Shown here: in pieces, positions 25,406-32,665 of the stretch | Numbering within the stretch: the first letter of the stretch is position 1 | How the letters are laid out: every line of letters starts with the position of its first letter | IMG/VR virus record: IMGVR_UViG_3300027720_000312 | Coordinates: 1-34,166 of that record | Origin: a virus | Strand: one strand, 5' to 3' | DNA length: 34,166 nt | Translations under genes and position numbers: made by a program | The notes under the pieces: model-generated | Told to the model about the DNA's origin: nothing | Databases searched by the model: none | Seen by the model: the letters and a program-made list of their open reading frames with translations, nothing else

Positions 25406-26055
25406 TGACATACGAAGAGCAAAAAGATATTTTATATTCCGAATTATCTAAAGTAAAGAAAGACTTTGAATCAATTTTGAAGAAAAAGATTTCTCGAAAA
25501 AACTTTGTAGAAGCTATTGTCGAAATGACCAAGTATGCAGTTAAAACAGATTTCGAGCAAAACTTTGACCAAGAGGCAAGAAACCGAGTCGCTAACTTTT
25601 TTGCTGTTTGCCAACCTTATCTTGGCGAAGTTGTCTGGTCTAAACTCGACAATAAGAATTTAAAAGTCTCTATTAACTATGGCGACAGCTCAATGGTTAG
25701 TTGGAACATTCCTGTTGAAACTTTCTTTATAGATCAAAATCAGTTTGACACTTCTATTGGTATGTTAATCAATAGTTTCAGAGATTGTTTTCTTGGTTTA
25801 TTCTTGTGTCCAGATTTACGCAAAGCTGTGTTAAATGGCGACAAAGAAGCTATCAAAGCTCTTTATTCATCGTTATCCAGACCTTCAATGGACTCTACCG
25901 TAGTTAATCTAAAGTTGTTTAAAGAATGTTTTCCTGATTTCTATGAGCATATTACCACTAAGCTCGACGTTATGAATTTAGAGGAAATGACAGATTTTAT
26001 TAAAAATAAAAATAAACAAGTAAAAAAGCCAGTTAAAAAGCGTAAAACTAAGTAA
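25402..26055 (+). CDS. Hypothetical protein
   Basis: A 217-residue protein of unknown family. The N-terminus is a charged helix (EEQKDILYSELSKVKKDF), the middle alternates strands and helices, and the C-terminus is a very basic Lys-rich tail (KNKNKQVKKPVKKRKTK) that could bind nucleic acid or be a flexible anchor. No enzymatic motif is seen. It overlaps the upstream gene by 4 bases, and its last base is the first base of the next ATG. Confidence 0.65.
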   Translation: MMTYEEQKDILYSELSKVKKDFESILKKKISRKNFVEAIVEMTKYAVKTDFEQNFDQEARNRVANFFAVCQPYLGEVVWSKLDNKNLKVSINYGDSSMVSWNIPVETFFIDQNQFDTSIGMLINSFRDCFLGLFLCPDLRKAVLNGDKEAIKALYSSLSRPSMDSTVVNLKLFKECFPDFYEHITTKLDVMNLEEMTDFIKNKNKQVKKPVKKRKTK

Positions 26056-26717
26056 TGCCATACTTAAATGCGAACATTCCTCTTTTTCACGCTTATTTAA
26101 AAAGCGACTTTCTTTATAATCATACCGAACACAAGAAAGAGTACGTCTCTTGTGAAGTTTTCGGCGTAACTTCTTTAACTCGCCGCTGTCTTGCTTTTCA
26201 GATAATGACAGAGTATGGCTCTAGGCACGATAGAGTTCCAATTCATTATTTAACTTTATCTCCAGAGCATACTGACTATCCTTTAGATTGGTTGCAGCTT
26301 TGGGATTGTTATTCAAATTCTTTATCAGTAACAAGATACGAATATCATAAAAACGCCTCAGTAGAGATACAGTTGAAAAATCACCAATGGGTTAAAGGCA
26401 AATACTTATTCACGATAGACTGGCACGATAATCCTGATGCTGCGTTTGGCTATTCTGAAATGGCTGGAGGACACAAATGCGGCCATCTTATTTGGGGTCT
26501 TGAAGACTCAACAGGTAAAGAATGTAATCAATTATTCTTTCAGCCAAATAACAGAGTAGTTTGGAGAGATGGAGGCGCTTTTATCGCTAAAAAATTAGAG
26601 AAGCCAGATTGGAAAGTCTTTGATAAAGAGTTCACTTGCGAAGGTAAAGGCAAGTGGGTCGCTTTGGATAACGAAGATTACTTTTATCAATTCAAAGAAG
26701 CTGATAAAAAAGTGTAA
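26055..26717 (+). CDS. Hypothetical phage protein
   Basis: A 220-residue protein that I cannot assign. It is rich in aromatic residues, His and Trp, with beta-rich segments such as KYLFTIDWHDNPDAAFGYS and a KCGHLIWGLED stretch. The compact, mixed composition suggests a soluble globular protein. It is the last clearly phage-type gene before the curli-like module, whose first gene starts 11 bases after its stop. I see no terminator in the gap, so read-through into the module is likely. Confidence 0.65.
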   Translation: MPYLNANIPLFHAYLKSDFLYNHTEHKKEYVSCEVFGVTSLTRRCLAFQIMTEYGSRHDRVPIHYLTLSPEHTDYPLDWLQLWDCYSNSLSVTRYEYHKNASVEIQLKNHQWVKGKYLFTIDWHDNPDAAFGYSEMAGGHKCGHLIWGLEDSTGKECNQLFFQPNNRVVWRDGGAFIAKKLEKPDWKVFDKEFTCEGKGKWVALDNEDYFYQFKEADKKV

Positions 26718-26728
26718 TAGTATGATAA

Positions 26729-27184
26729 GTGAAGAAGGCATTTTTTCTAATTTTATTTATTTTTATTTCCAGCTCGCATGGAAGTGAGATGGTGCATGGC
26801 TTCAAGTCTCCGATTTTCAACGGAGCTAACTTTTCTGGACACGTTCTTACCGTAGAGAACTTAGCGAGAACTCGTAAGCAAGCTGTTAAGGATAACTTAA
26901 GAGCTGATCTTGAACAACAAAAGATTCAATCTACAAATACTCCGCTTAATACTTTCATAAACAACTTACAGGCAAGAATTTATTCTCAATTAGCCTCACA
27001 AGTTACAGATCAGATTTTCAATTCAAATGGCGAAACGTTTGGTATTATTAATTTACAAGGTGGCGCAACAGTCACTTGGCAGAAGAATGGCGATTTAGTA
27101 ACGCTGTATATTAACGACCCCGCAACAGGAACTTCTACACAAATTCAGCTTCCTGTTGGAGTCCTCAGACCAGGAGGTGGATAA
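26729..27184 (+). CDS. csgF: CsgF-like curli assembly factor
   Basis: A 151-residue exported protein. The start is GTG at 26729; it gives a clean signal peptide (KK, then AFFLILFIFISSS), while the ATG at 26722 leads to a stop after about 20 codons in another frame. The mature start FKSPIFNG matches the CsgF N-terminus (E. coli FRNPNFGG), the part that inserts into the CsgG channel. Later features also fit: LNTFINNLQARIYSQLASQ (as in CsgF FTQAIQSQIL) and the closing LVTLYINDPATGTSTQIQLP (as in LNVTDRKTGQTSTIQV). Known role: it caps the CsgG pore outside and couples secretion to fibre nucleation. Followed 2 bases later by csgG. Confidence 0.9.
   Translation: MKKAFFLILFIFISSSHGSEMVHGFKSPIFNGANFSGHVLTVENLARTRKQAVKDNLRADLEQQKIQSTNTPLNTFINNLQARIYSQLASQVTDQIFNSNGETFGIINLQGGATVTWQKNGDLVTLYINDPATGTSTQIQLPVGVLRPGGG
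27172..27179 (+). promoter_or_regulatory. Strong ribosome-binding site of csgG
   Basis: AGGAGGTG at 27172-27179, 7 bases before the csgG ATG (27187), is a near-perfect anti-16S match. Most genes in this window lack any clear Shine-Dalgarno sequence. It lies inside the end of csgF, so it also encodes part of that protein's Gly-rich tail. It suggests CsgG is made at a high rate. Confidence 0.8.
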
Positions 27185-27186
27185 GG

Positions 27187-27981
27187 ATGAGATGGTTCAC
27201 TCCATTCTTACTTCTTTTCCTAGTAGGTTGTTCATCTTTTCCGCAAAAACCTGCTATATTAGAGAAGCCTAAGCTGCAAGCTCCACCTTTGGAGCAGCAG
27301 TTGCGTAATTTACCGCCTCCAGAGAGTGCTAGAATCAGCATTGCCGTCTATTCCTTCGTTGATAAGACTGGTCAACGTAAAACTGTAGATTCCTACGCCT
27401 CTTTCTCGTCCGCAGTCACACAAGGCGCGGAAAGCTGGGTTATAGACGCTTTGCGGATTGCTGGCAACGGTCAATGGTTTCAGGTGCTAGAGCGCACCAG
27501 TTTGGACAATATCATTAGAGAACGGCAGCTAATTAACCAAACAAGAGAAACCTTTCAAGGCAGAGACGCTGAGAAACTCACTCCTATGCTGTTCGCTGGC
27601 ATTATTGCAGAAGGCGGCATCATTGGCTACGACACCAATATAATTACTGGTGGAGCTGGCGCAAGCGTTCTTGGCATATCGTCTAGCACTCAATACCGCA
27701 AAGACGTTGTTACAGTATCGCTTCGTTTTGTTAGCGTACAAACAGGTGAGATATTACTTAGCGTAGCTGTAACTAAAACAATTTCTAGTGTCGCGGTTTC
27801 AGGTAATCTATTCAAGTTCTACGAGCACGGAGTAACTCCTGTGGAAGCTGAACTTGGATTAACTGCCAACGAACCAAATACAATAGCTGTTAGAAGTGCT
27901 ATTGAACAAGCAGTGATAGAGATAGTAGATCAAGGGCAGAAATCGGGATTCTGGAAATATAAAACCCCTCAAAAACAATGA
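27187..27981 (+). CDS. csgG: CsgG-like curli secretion channel lipoprotein
   Basis: A 264-residue protein (E. coli CsgG is 277). It has a lipoprotein signal ending LVGC (acylated Cys 15, with Ser at +2, so outer-membrane sorting). Family matches run through the length: ISIAVYSFVDKTGQ, WFQVLERTSLDNIIRERQLI, FAGIIAEGGIIGYDTN, TQYRKDVVTVSLRFVSVQTGEIL and GLTANEPNTIAVRSAIE. CsgG forms a nonameric outer-membrane pore that exports unfolded curlin. The loop lining the E. coli constriction (Y51, N55, F56) is altered here: F73 matches F56, Ser 72 replaces Asn55, and a one-residue insertion displaces the Tyr. It overlaps the curlin gene by 4 bases (ATGA). Confidence 0.95.
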   Translation: MRWFTPFLLLFLVGCSSFPQKPAILEKPKLQAPPLEQQLRNLPPPESARISIAVYSFVDKTGQRKTVDSYASFSSAVTQGAESWVIDALRIAGNGQWFQVLERTSLDNIIRERQLINQTRETFQGRDAEKLTPMLFAGIIAEGGIIGYDTNIITGGAGASVLGISSSTQYRKDVVTVSLRFVSVQTGEILLSVAVTKTISSVAVSGNLFKFYEHGVTPVEAELGLTANEPNTIAVRSAIEQAVIEIVDQGQKSGFWKYKTPQKQ

Positions 27982-28694
27982 AAATCAAACTATTAGCATT
28001 ATATGTATTTTTATCAGCCCTTTGCTTTGGGCAAAATCAAATCTACATCAACCAAATCACCACTACTGGTACAACAACTCTTGTTCAAACTGGTAGCGTT
28101 AATAAAATTGGTTCGTCTGGAGTTCCCAGCGAAATAACATCCGACAATCTCTCTTTCGAGATGAGACAAGTTGGAGACAATAACGAAGCTAACTTCTCTA
28201 TGATCGGCAACAACTTAACGCTTAAATCTATTACTACTGGTAATAGCAACAACTTAAAGATGTTCACGAATGGAGCAAATAACGATATTGACTTAACCTT
28301 TACTGGCAATTCAAATACATTCCTGCTCAATAAAGAGGCTATCGTTAACAGCGCCGACAAAGCTACCACTGTTGATGGCGATGTTAAATTCGTCGTTACT
28401 GGCAACAGTAATGTAATGAAAGTTGGAATTGATGATGGCAAATATAATAAACTAGATTATACCATCACTGGCTCCAGCAACACATTGACCACAACTCAAA
28501 AAAGTAATCCGAGCGGTAACGCTGCTGGTAGCGGTCATAGTCAAGTTGTAACTGTTTTAGGAAGCTCCAACACAATGAACTTCCAACAAGCAGGTATAGA
28601 AAAACAAACCTTGACCTACAATTTGACTGGCAGCTTCAATACAGTTTCTATTCAACAAGGTACAACTGCTGCTAATTTAACTCCTTTTCCATAA
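27978..28694 (+). CDS. Secreted curlin-repeat (CsgA/CsgB-like) protein
   Basis: A 238-residue protein with a Sec signal peptide (MKIKLLALYVFLSALCFG) and a mature part rich in Asn, Thr, Ser and Gly. About ten units of hydrophobic-x-hydrophobic, turn G-x-x-N, hydrophobic-x-hydrophobic occur, with turn glycines at 39, 66, 77, 88, 99, 110, 142, 165, 195 and 218. Five of them (66 to 110) are exactly 11 residues apart. This is half the approximately 22-residue curlin repeat, which has two strands per repeat. The usual curlin glutamines are only partly present (Q37, Q64, Q204, Q226/Q227). Position directly after csgF and csgG makes it the likely secreted substrate. It could also be an adhesin of CsgB type, or a silent copy. 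Confidence 0.82.
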   Translation: MKIKLLALYVFLSALCFGQNQIYINQITTTGTTTLVQTGSVNKIGSSGVPSEITSDNLSFEMRQVGDNNEANFSMIGNNLTLKSITTGNSNNLKMFTNGANNDIDLTFTGNSNTFLLNKEAIVNSADKATTVDGDVKFVVTGNSNVMKVGIDDGKYNKLDYTITGSSNTLTTTQKSNPSGNAAGSGHSQVVTVLGSSNTMNFQQAGIEKQTLTYNLTGSFNTVSIQQGTTAANLTPFP

Positions 28695-28695
28695 C

Positions 28696-29883
28696 TTGAG
28701 AATTGCCGTTATATTTTTATTAACGGCTTTATCTCTTTTTGGTTCATCTGGTAAAATAACAGAGGCTACTGGGCCAACTCAAATTACCAGAGATAAGGAT
28801 AAGATTGAGGGCAAAGCTAACGTTGGGATTGAGATGTTCGACACAATCGAAACACTTCAATCTCGCGTTGACATTTCCTTTGTGGACGACACAAGAGTTC
28901 AGATTACAGAGTTCTCTAAACTTAAGATTGATGAATTCGTTTATGATCCATCAAGCGGCAAAGGCTCTTTATCTATCAAAGCCGCATCAGGAACCATTAG
29001 ATATACTTCTGGATTAATCTCCAAAAATAGTAGAGAAAACGTAAAGATCAAAACTCCAACCGCTGTTGTGTCAGTAAGAGGAACTGACTTTTCTATGAGC
29101 GTCGGAGAAGATGGCAAAAGTTTAATTGTTCTTTTGCCGTCTCTTCCAGCGTTAACTGGCTCGTCTCCAGTGGTAGGCTCCATCGAAGTTACAAATGCGA
29201 GCGGAACAGTAGTGTTAAATCAAGCGTATCAAGCAACGTTCGTCTCCTCTGCTTTCTCTAATCCAACATCACCAGTTATTCTTGATTTAATTGACGAATC
29301 AAAGATCAATAATAATCTTCTTGTAGAGAGTAGTAAATCTATTACGAAGAATAGCAAAGAAACAAAAAAAGTTTCATCTGAAAAAGATAAAGTCGAAGAC
29401 AAGAAAGAAGACAAATCAAATAAGAAAACTGGAGATACTAAAACTCAAGTCGCGCAACAAACTGCTGCTGAATCAGTAGTAGAAGCCGCAAGCACAACAA
29501 CAGATGCCCCGCCTCCAGCTAAACAAGAAATAGAAGTTGCCCAAATAAAACTGGATACTAAAGTAGAAGCTCCAACAGTTGAAGCTCCAAAAGTTGAAGC
29601 TCCTGCAACTGTGACAAATATCGCGGCAGTTCAAGAAGTTCCTAAAGTTATAGTTCCTTCGATCACGAATCCAATTCAGGCAAATAATATAACATCAGGA
29701 ACAACTACCGTTAACAACGGATTCACTACTGATGGAAAGTATGCTTCATTATCTCTATCTACTGACAAAGGTGTAATCAGATTTACTACCAAATACGACG
29801 CTAACTCTACCATTACCGTTAATGGTCAAGCTTACGTTTTAAACTACGGTGAAAAAAGTAAAGTTTACATTACTCAGAGATGA
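28696..29883 (+). CDS. Exported FecR-domain protein
   Basis: A 395-residue protein with a TTG start at 28696, one base after the curlin stop. This start restores a signal peptide (RIAVIFLLTALSLFGSSG); the first in-frame ATG, at 28834, would cut into the domain. The FecR domain covers about 35-150: TIETLQSRVDISFVDDT, LKIDEFVYDPSSGKGSLSIKAASGTIRY and KTPTAVVSVRGTDFSM are its hallmarks. Next comes a charged Lys/Glu/Ser linker (about 210-260) with a VEAP repeat (about 290-304). The last 60 residues form a second small beta domain (LSTDKGVIRFTTKYDANSTITVNG). FecR domains sit in the periplasm and often act as signal modules. Here no sigma factor is adjacent; a cyclase is. Confidence 0.88.
   Translation: MRIAVIFLLTALSLFGSSGKITEATGPTQITRDKDKIEGKANVGIEMFDTIETLQSRVDISFVDDTRVQITEFSKLKIDEFVYDPSSGKGSLSIKAASGTIRYTSGLISKNSRENVKIKTPTAVVSVRGTDFSMSVGEDGKSLIVLLPSLPALTGSSPVVGSIEVTNASGTVVLNQAYQATFVSSAFSNPTSPVILDLIDESKINNNLLVESSKSITKNSKETKKVSSEKDKVEDKKEDKSNKKTGDTKTQVAQQTAAESVVEAASTTTDAPPPAKQEIEVAQIKLDTKVEAPTVEAPKVEAPATVTNIAAVQEVPKVIVPSITNPIQANNITSGTTTVNNGFTTDGKYASLSLSTDKGVIRFTTKYDANSTITVNGQAYVLNYGEKSKVYITQR
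29563..29607 (+). repeat. Three 15-base tandem repeats (VEAP linker)
   Basis: Three tandem copies of GTTGAAGCTCCAAAA-type units (29563-29577, 29578-29592, 29593-29607), encoding VEAPT, VEAPK and VEAPA in the linker of the FecR-domain protein. They are similar enough that replication slippage could change the copy number. Confidence 0.8.
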
Positions 29884-31928
29884 AGAAATATAAAATCTAT
29901 ACTGCAATAGCTTCGCTGTTAGTTTTGATTTGTTTAGTAGCTTTAAGAGTTAAAGACCCATTTTTCGTTGAGACTGCAAGACTAAAAACACTAGACTACT
30001 ATCAAATCACTCAAGAGAAAGTGAAAAGCGAAAGTGTTGTAGTTGTTGAGATAGACGAGAAAACTCTTGAGAAGCATGGTCAATGGCCTTTCCCAAGACA
30101 AATCTTAGCTAACGCAATAACAAAAGCTTTTGATAACGGCGCAGAGATTGTTGTGTTGCCAATTATTTTTGCTGAGAGCGACAGATTCAATGGAGACGCC
30201 GCACTAAAAGAAACTTTCGGCAAATATCCTGTAATCATTAGTCAGTCTGCGGCAAATAAAGGAAAAGGCTCGCCTGTGCCTAGAGGAGTATCAGTAATCG
30301 GCGGCGGCATAGATGAGTGGCTATTTGATTATCCTGCGGCGATTGGGCCAACGAAAGAGCTTGGCGAAGCTGCGGCTGGCGTTGGTATGTTGCTAACGGC
30401 TCCAGAAGTTGACGGCGTAGTTAGAAGATTACCGCTTATCGTTCAAATAAACAAAGAACTTTATCCTACTTTGCCATTAGAAATCTTGCGCGTAGTTTCT
30501 AATGATCCAAGCTATCAGGCAAAAGTTAATCAAGCTGGCGTAACCGCAATTCGTATTCCCAAATTTAAAACAATTAAAACTGACGAGAATGGGCGCGTTT
30601 GGTTAAATTTCAAATACACTTTCGATTCTTTTTCGTTTACCAAAGAAGATTGGTCTGAGGTTAAAGGTAAGATCGTTATGATCGCGCCAACAGCAGAAGG
30701 TCTTTCAAACACTGTTGCAACATCAGTGAACATTAAGAATGGTTACGAAATTCCTTTGTTTGCCGCACAAATGCTTTTAGATGATTCAAGATTAGAAAGA
30801 CCATCAGAGTTTAACACTTACGAGATTCTTTATGGTTTAGTCGCGGCGTTAGTTGTTATCGTCGCTTTCATTTGGTTGAACTACTTAGTTTGCGCTGGAC
30901 TATCTATCGTTTTGATGATCGCGCCTGTGGTGTATGGTGTCAAAGCATTCAGTAATGGGCTGCTCTTTGATTACAGTTGGATAGTTGCCGCTCTTTTCAT
31001 CTGCTTTTCTGTGTCTGCGTTCATGCGTTTCATCAATGAATTTAAACAGAAACAACAAATCAGAAAGCAGTTTGAACATTATCTTGCTCCTGCAATGGTC
31101 AAGAAGCTGCAATCTAATCCAGAGCTTTTAAAACTTGGCGGCGAAACCAAAGACTTGACGATCTTATTCTCTGATGTTCGGGGATTTACAGCACTTAGCG
31201 AGCACTTTAAAACTGACCCACAAGGTTTAACTTCTTTAATAAACCGTTACATGACTCCTATGCTGAAATTAGTTATGAGCAAAGACGGAACTGTTGATAA
31301 ACTGATTGGCGACGCAGTAATGGCTTTCTGGAATGCTCCTGTTAACGTTGCTCGCCACAAAGAATTAGCTATCGAGTGTGCCGTTGAGATGTTCACGAAA
31401 CTTGATGAGCTAAATAAACAACTTGCATTGGAAAAATTACCGCAACTTTCGATTGGCGTAGGAGTCAATTCTGGTTCAGTTGTGGTTGGAAACATGGGTT
31501 CCGAAAATCGCTTTGACTATACTTGCCTTGGAGACGCTGTTAATCTTTCGTCGCGTTTAGAAGGCCAAAGCAAGCCTTATCACGTTGAAATTGTTATCGG
31601 CGAGCAAACCGTGAAAGGCATCGAGAACTCTTTTAATTTCTTAGAGCTAGACAACATCGCTGTCAAAGGCAAAAAAGAAGGCGTTAAGATTTATACCGTA
31701 ATCACGAACGACGAGAAGGCAAATAAAATTGTTTCTCATCACAAGAAGATGATGGATTTCTACTACGAGATGAACTGGCAAGAAGCGGAAATCTATTTGG
31801 CTAGACTAAAAGCGGAAAACTCAAAGATGATAAAGTATTACGAGATGATGGAAAGCCGAATTTTTGAACTCAAAACCGCAAACTTGCCTAAAGATTGGGA
31901 TGGCGTTTATCACGCAACTAGCAAGTAA
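29880..31928 (+). CDS. CHASE2-domain transmembrane adenylate cyclase
   Basis: A 682-residue sensor enzyme. Domain order: a first membrane helix (about 8-23), a periplasmic CHASE2 domain (about 24-305, including VVVVEIDEKTLEKHGQWPFPR), three membrane helices (about 314-390), a short linker and a class III cyclase domain (about 420-605). The catalytic set is complete: metal aspartates D432 (FSDVRGF) and D478 (IGDAVMAF), specificity residues K474 and T548 (Lys/Thr pairing suggests ATP, so cAMP), and transition-state residues N555 and R559 (VNLSSR). A roughly 75-residue C-terminal helical extension follows. ATGA overlap with the FecR gene implies co-translation. It probably senses an outer or periplasmic signal and raises cAMP. 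Its stop abuts the convergent gene. Confidence 0.95.
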   Translation: MKKYKIYTAIASLLVLICLVALRVKDPFFVETARLKTLDYYQITQEKVKSESVVVVEIDEKTLEKHGQWPFPRQILANAITKAFDNGAEIVVLPIIFAESDRFNGDAALKETFGKYPVIISQSAANKGKGSPVPRGVSVIGGGIDEWLFDYPAAIGPTKELGEAAAGVGMLLTAPEVDGVVRRLPLIVQINKELYPTLPLEILRVVSNDPSYQAKVNQAGVTAIRIPKFKTIKTDENGRVWLNFKYTFDSFSFTKEDWSEVKGKIVMIAPTAEGLSNTVATSVNIKNGYEIPLFAAQMLLDDSRLERPSEFNTYEILYGLVAALVVIVAFIWLNYLVCAGLSIVLMIAPVVYGVKAFSNGLLFDYSWIVAALFICFSVSAFMRFINEFKQKQQIRKQFEHYLAPAMVKKLQSNPELLKLGGETKDLTILFSDVRGFTALSEHFKTDPQGLTSLINRYMTPMLKLVMSKDGTVDKLIGDAVMAFWNAPVNVARHKELAIECAVEMFTKLDELNKQLALEKLPQLSIGVGVNSGSVVVGNMGSENRFDYTCLGDAVNLSSRLEGQSKPYHVEIVIGEQTVKGIENSFNFLELDNIAVKGKKEGVKIYTVITNDEKANKIVSHHKKMMDFYYEMNWQEAEIYLARLKAENSKMIKYYEMMESRIFELKTANLPKDWDGVYHATSK

Positions 31929-32180
31929 TCAAAAAATTGCGCCAGCATCTTTGTGCATCTTGATGATCTTGTCAAGCACCTGCAAAGCTAAAGCAAAATT
32001 CATGCTGTCAATAGCGCTAATTAAAAGCTTTTTTAAATCGTAAAGTTCGCTTTGATCTACTCCAACAGTTTCAGCTTTCTGCGGAGAAAATAAACCCACA
32101 GGCGAATTTCTAGCGTACATTGAAGCCGCATCTTTAATGTTTGGCCCAAAAGAGATAGAATTGACAGGAGAAATCTCCAT
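31929..32180 (-). CDS. Small hypothetical protein on the opposite strand
   Basis: An 83-residue protein, convergent with the cyclase gene and sharing a boundary with it (adjacent stop codons). The C-terminal half is two amphipathic helices (LYDLKKLLISAIDSMNFALALQVLDKII), while the N-terminal half is polar (MEISPVNSISFGPNIKD). No family is recognised. It is the only minus-strand gene outside the tail operon, and it lies between the curli-like module and the phage small-gene block. It might therefore be a remnant or a cargo boundary gene. The start ATG is preceded by an AT-rich leader without a clear ribosome site. Confidence 0.5.
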   Translation of the reverse strand: MEISPVNSISFGPNIKDAASMYARNSPVGLFSPQKAETVGVDQSELYDLKKLLISAIDSMNFALALQVLDKIIKMHKDAGAIF

Positions 32181-32224
32181 TCTAATTTATTTTACACTTT
32201 TTTCAAGAAAAATCCTAAAAACGC

Positions 32225-32253
32225 TTGACATACCTGCAAAAATCACTTTTATC
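32225..32253 (+). promoter_or_regulatory. Candidate sigma-70-like promoter
   Basis: In the 83-base divergent gap 32181-32263 the plus strand has TTGACA at 32225-32230 and, after 17 bases, TTTATC at 32248-32253 (3 of 6 matches to TATAAT; TATCAC two bases later matches 4). The -35 is perfect but the -10 is weak. The transcript would start only a few bases before the ATG at 32264, so it would be almost leaderless. It would drive the small conserved phage genes to the right. Confidence 0.35.
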
Positions 32254-32263
32254 ACTCTTGTAA

Positions 32264-32665
32264 ATGAAATTCACTCCCGAAAATATATCTTCTCTTGAGC
32301 CTCACCAAATCTTCGTATTTGGCAGCAATTTAGCTGGAATTCATGGTGCTGGAGCTGCTGCTCTTGCCCACAACAAATTTGGCGCAATTTGGAAAAAAGG
32401 CGTTGGTCTTTATGGTCAATCTTACGCTTTGCCAACCAAAGATCATCAAATTGTTACTTTGCCGCTTTCTGACATTGAATACCAAATTGACTTGTTTTTA
32501 GGCACAGCTTACCTCTTTCCTCAACTTGAGTTTTTGGTAACTAAAATTGGCTGCGGTCTTGCTGGATACAGCGTTGAAGATGTTGCTGCTTTATTTAAAG
32601 GAAAAGAAATTCCTTCTAACGTTATTTTGCCAGAATGCTTTCACAAAATTATATATGAAAATTAA
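32264..32665 (+). CDS. A1S_2505-family phage non-structural protein
   Basis: A 133-residue protein of a family widespread in tailed phages. Its diagnostic segments are IFVFGSNLAGIHGAGAAALA, then KKGVGLYGQSYALPTKD and FLVTKIGCGLAGYSVEDVA, ending with a conserved ILPECF. The glycine-rich loop and the IGCGLAGY strand suggest a nucleotide- or ADP-ribose-binding fold of macro-domain type (inference). Biochemical function is, as far as I know, undetermined. It is the first gene of the rightmost plus-strand block, after the candidate promoter, and overlaps the next gene by 11 bases. Confidence 0.85.
   Translation: MKFTPENISSLEPHQIFVFGSNLAGIHGAGAAALAHNKFGAIWKKGVGLYGQSYALPTKDHQIVTLPLSDIEYQIDLFLGTAYLFPQLEFLVTKIGCGLAGYSVEDVAALFKGKEIPSNVILPECFHKIIYEN

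Noticed and set aside
26722-26785. ATG at 26722 as start of the CsgF-like gene
   Set aside because: It is in a different frame and reaches a stop after about 20 codons. Only the GTG at 26729 gives the signal peptide and CsgF sequence.
28085-28441. Minus-strand open frame of 118 codons opposite the curlin gene
   Set aside because: The Leu/Ser-rich translation looks like a complement of a repetitive Asn/Thr-rich gene. It has no signal or family match, and the plus-strand gene is well supported.
26718-32263. Curli-like module as bacterial flank of a prophage
   Set aside because: Conserved phage-type genes continue on the right (32264 onward) and phage-type genes lie directly to the left, with no attachment-site repeat, integrase or tRNA. 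An inserted module within the phage fits better, though this should be confirmed with the whole contig.
32547-32654. Extended start of the 32655-32876 gene
   Set aside because: The extra 36 residues lie inside the A1S_2505-family gene and look like a shifted reading of it. MKIKITKEQQ at 32655 is a natural start.
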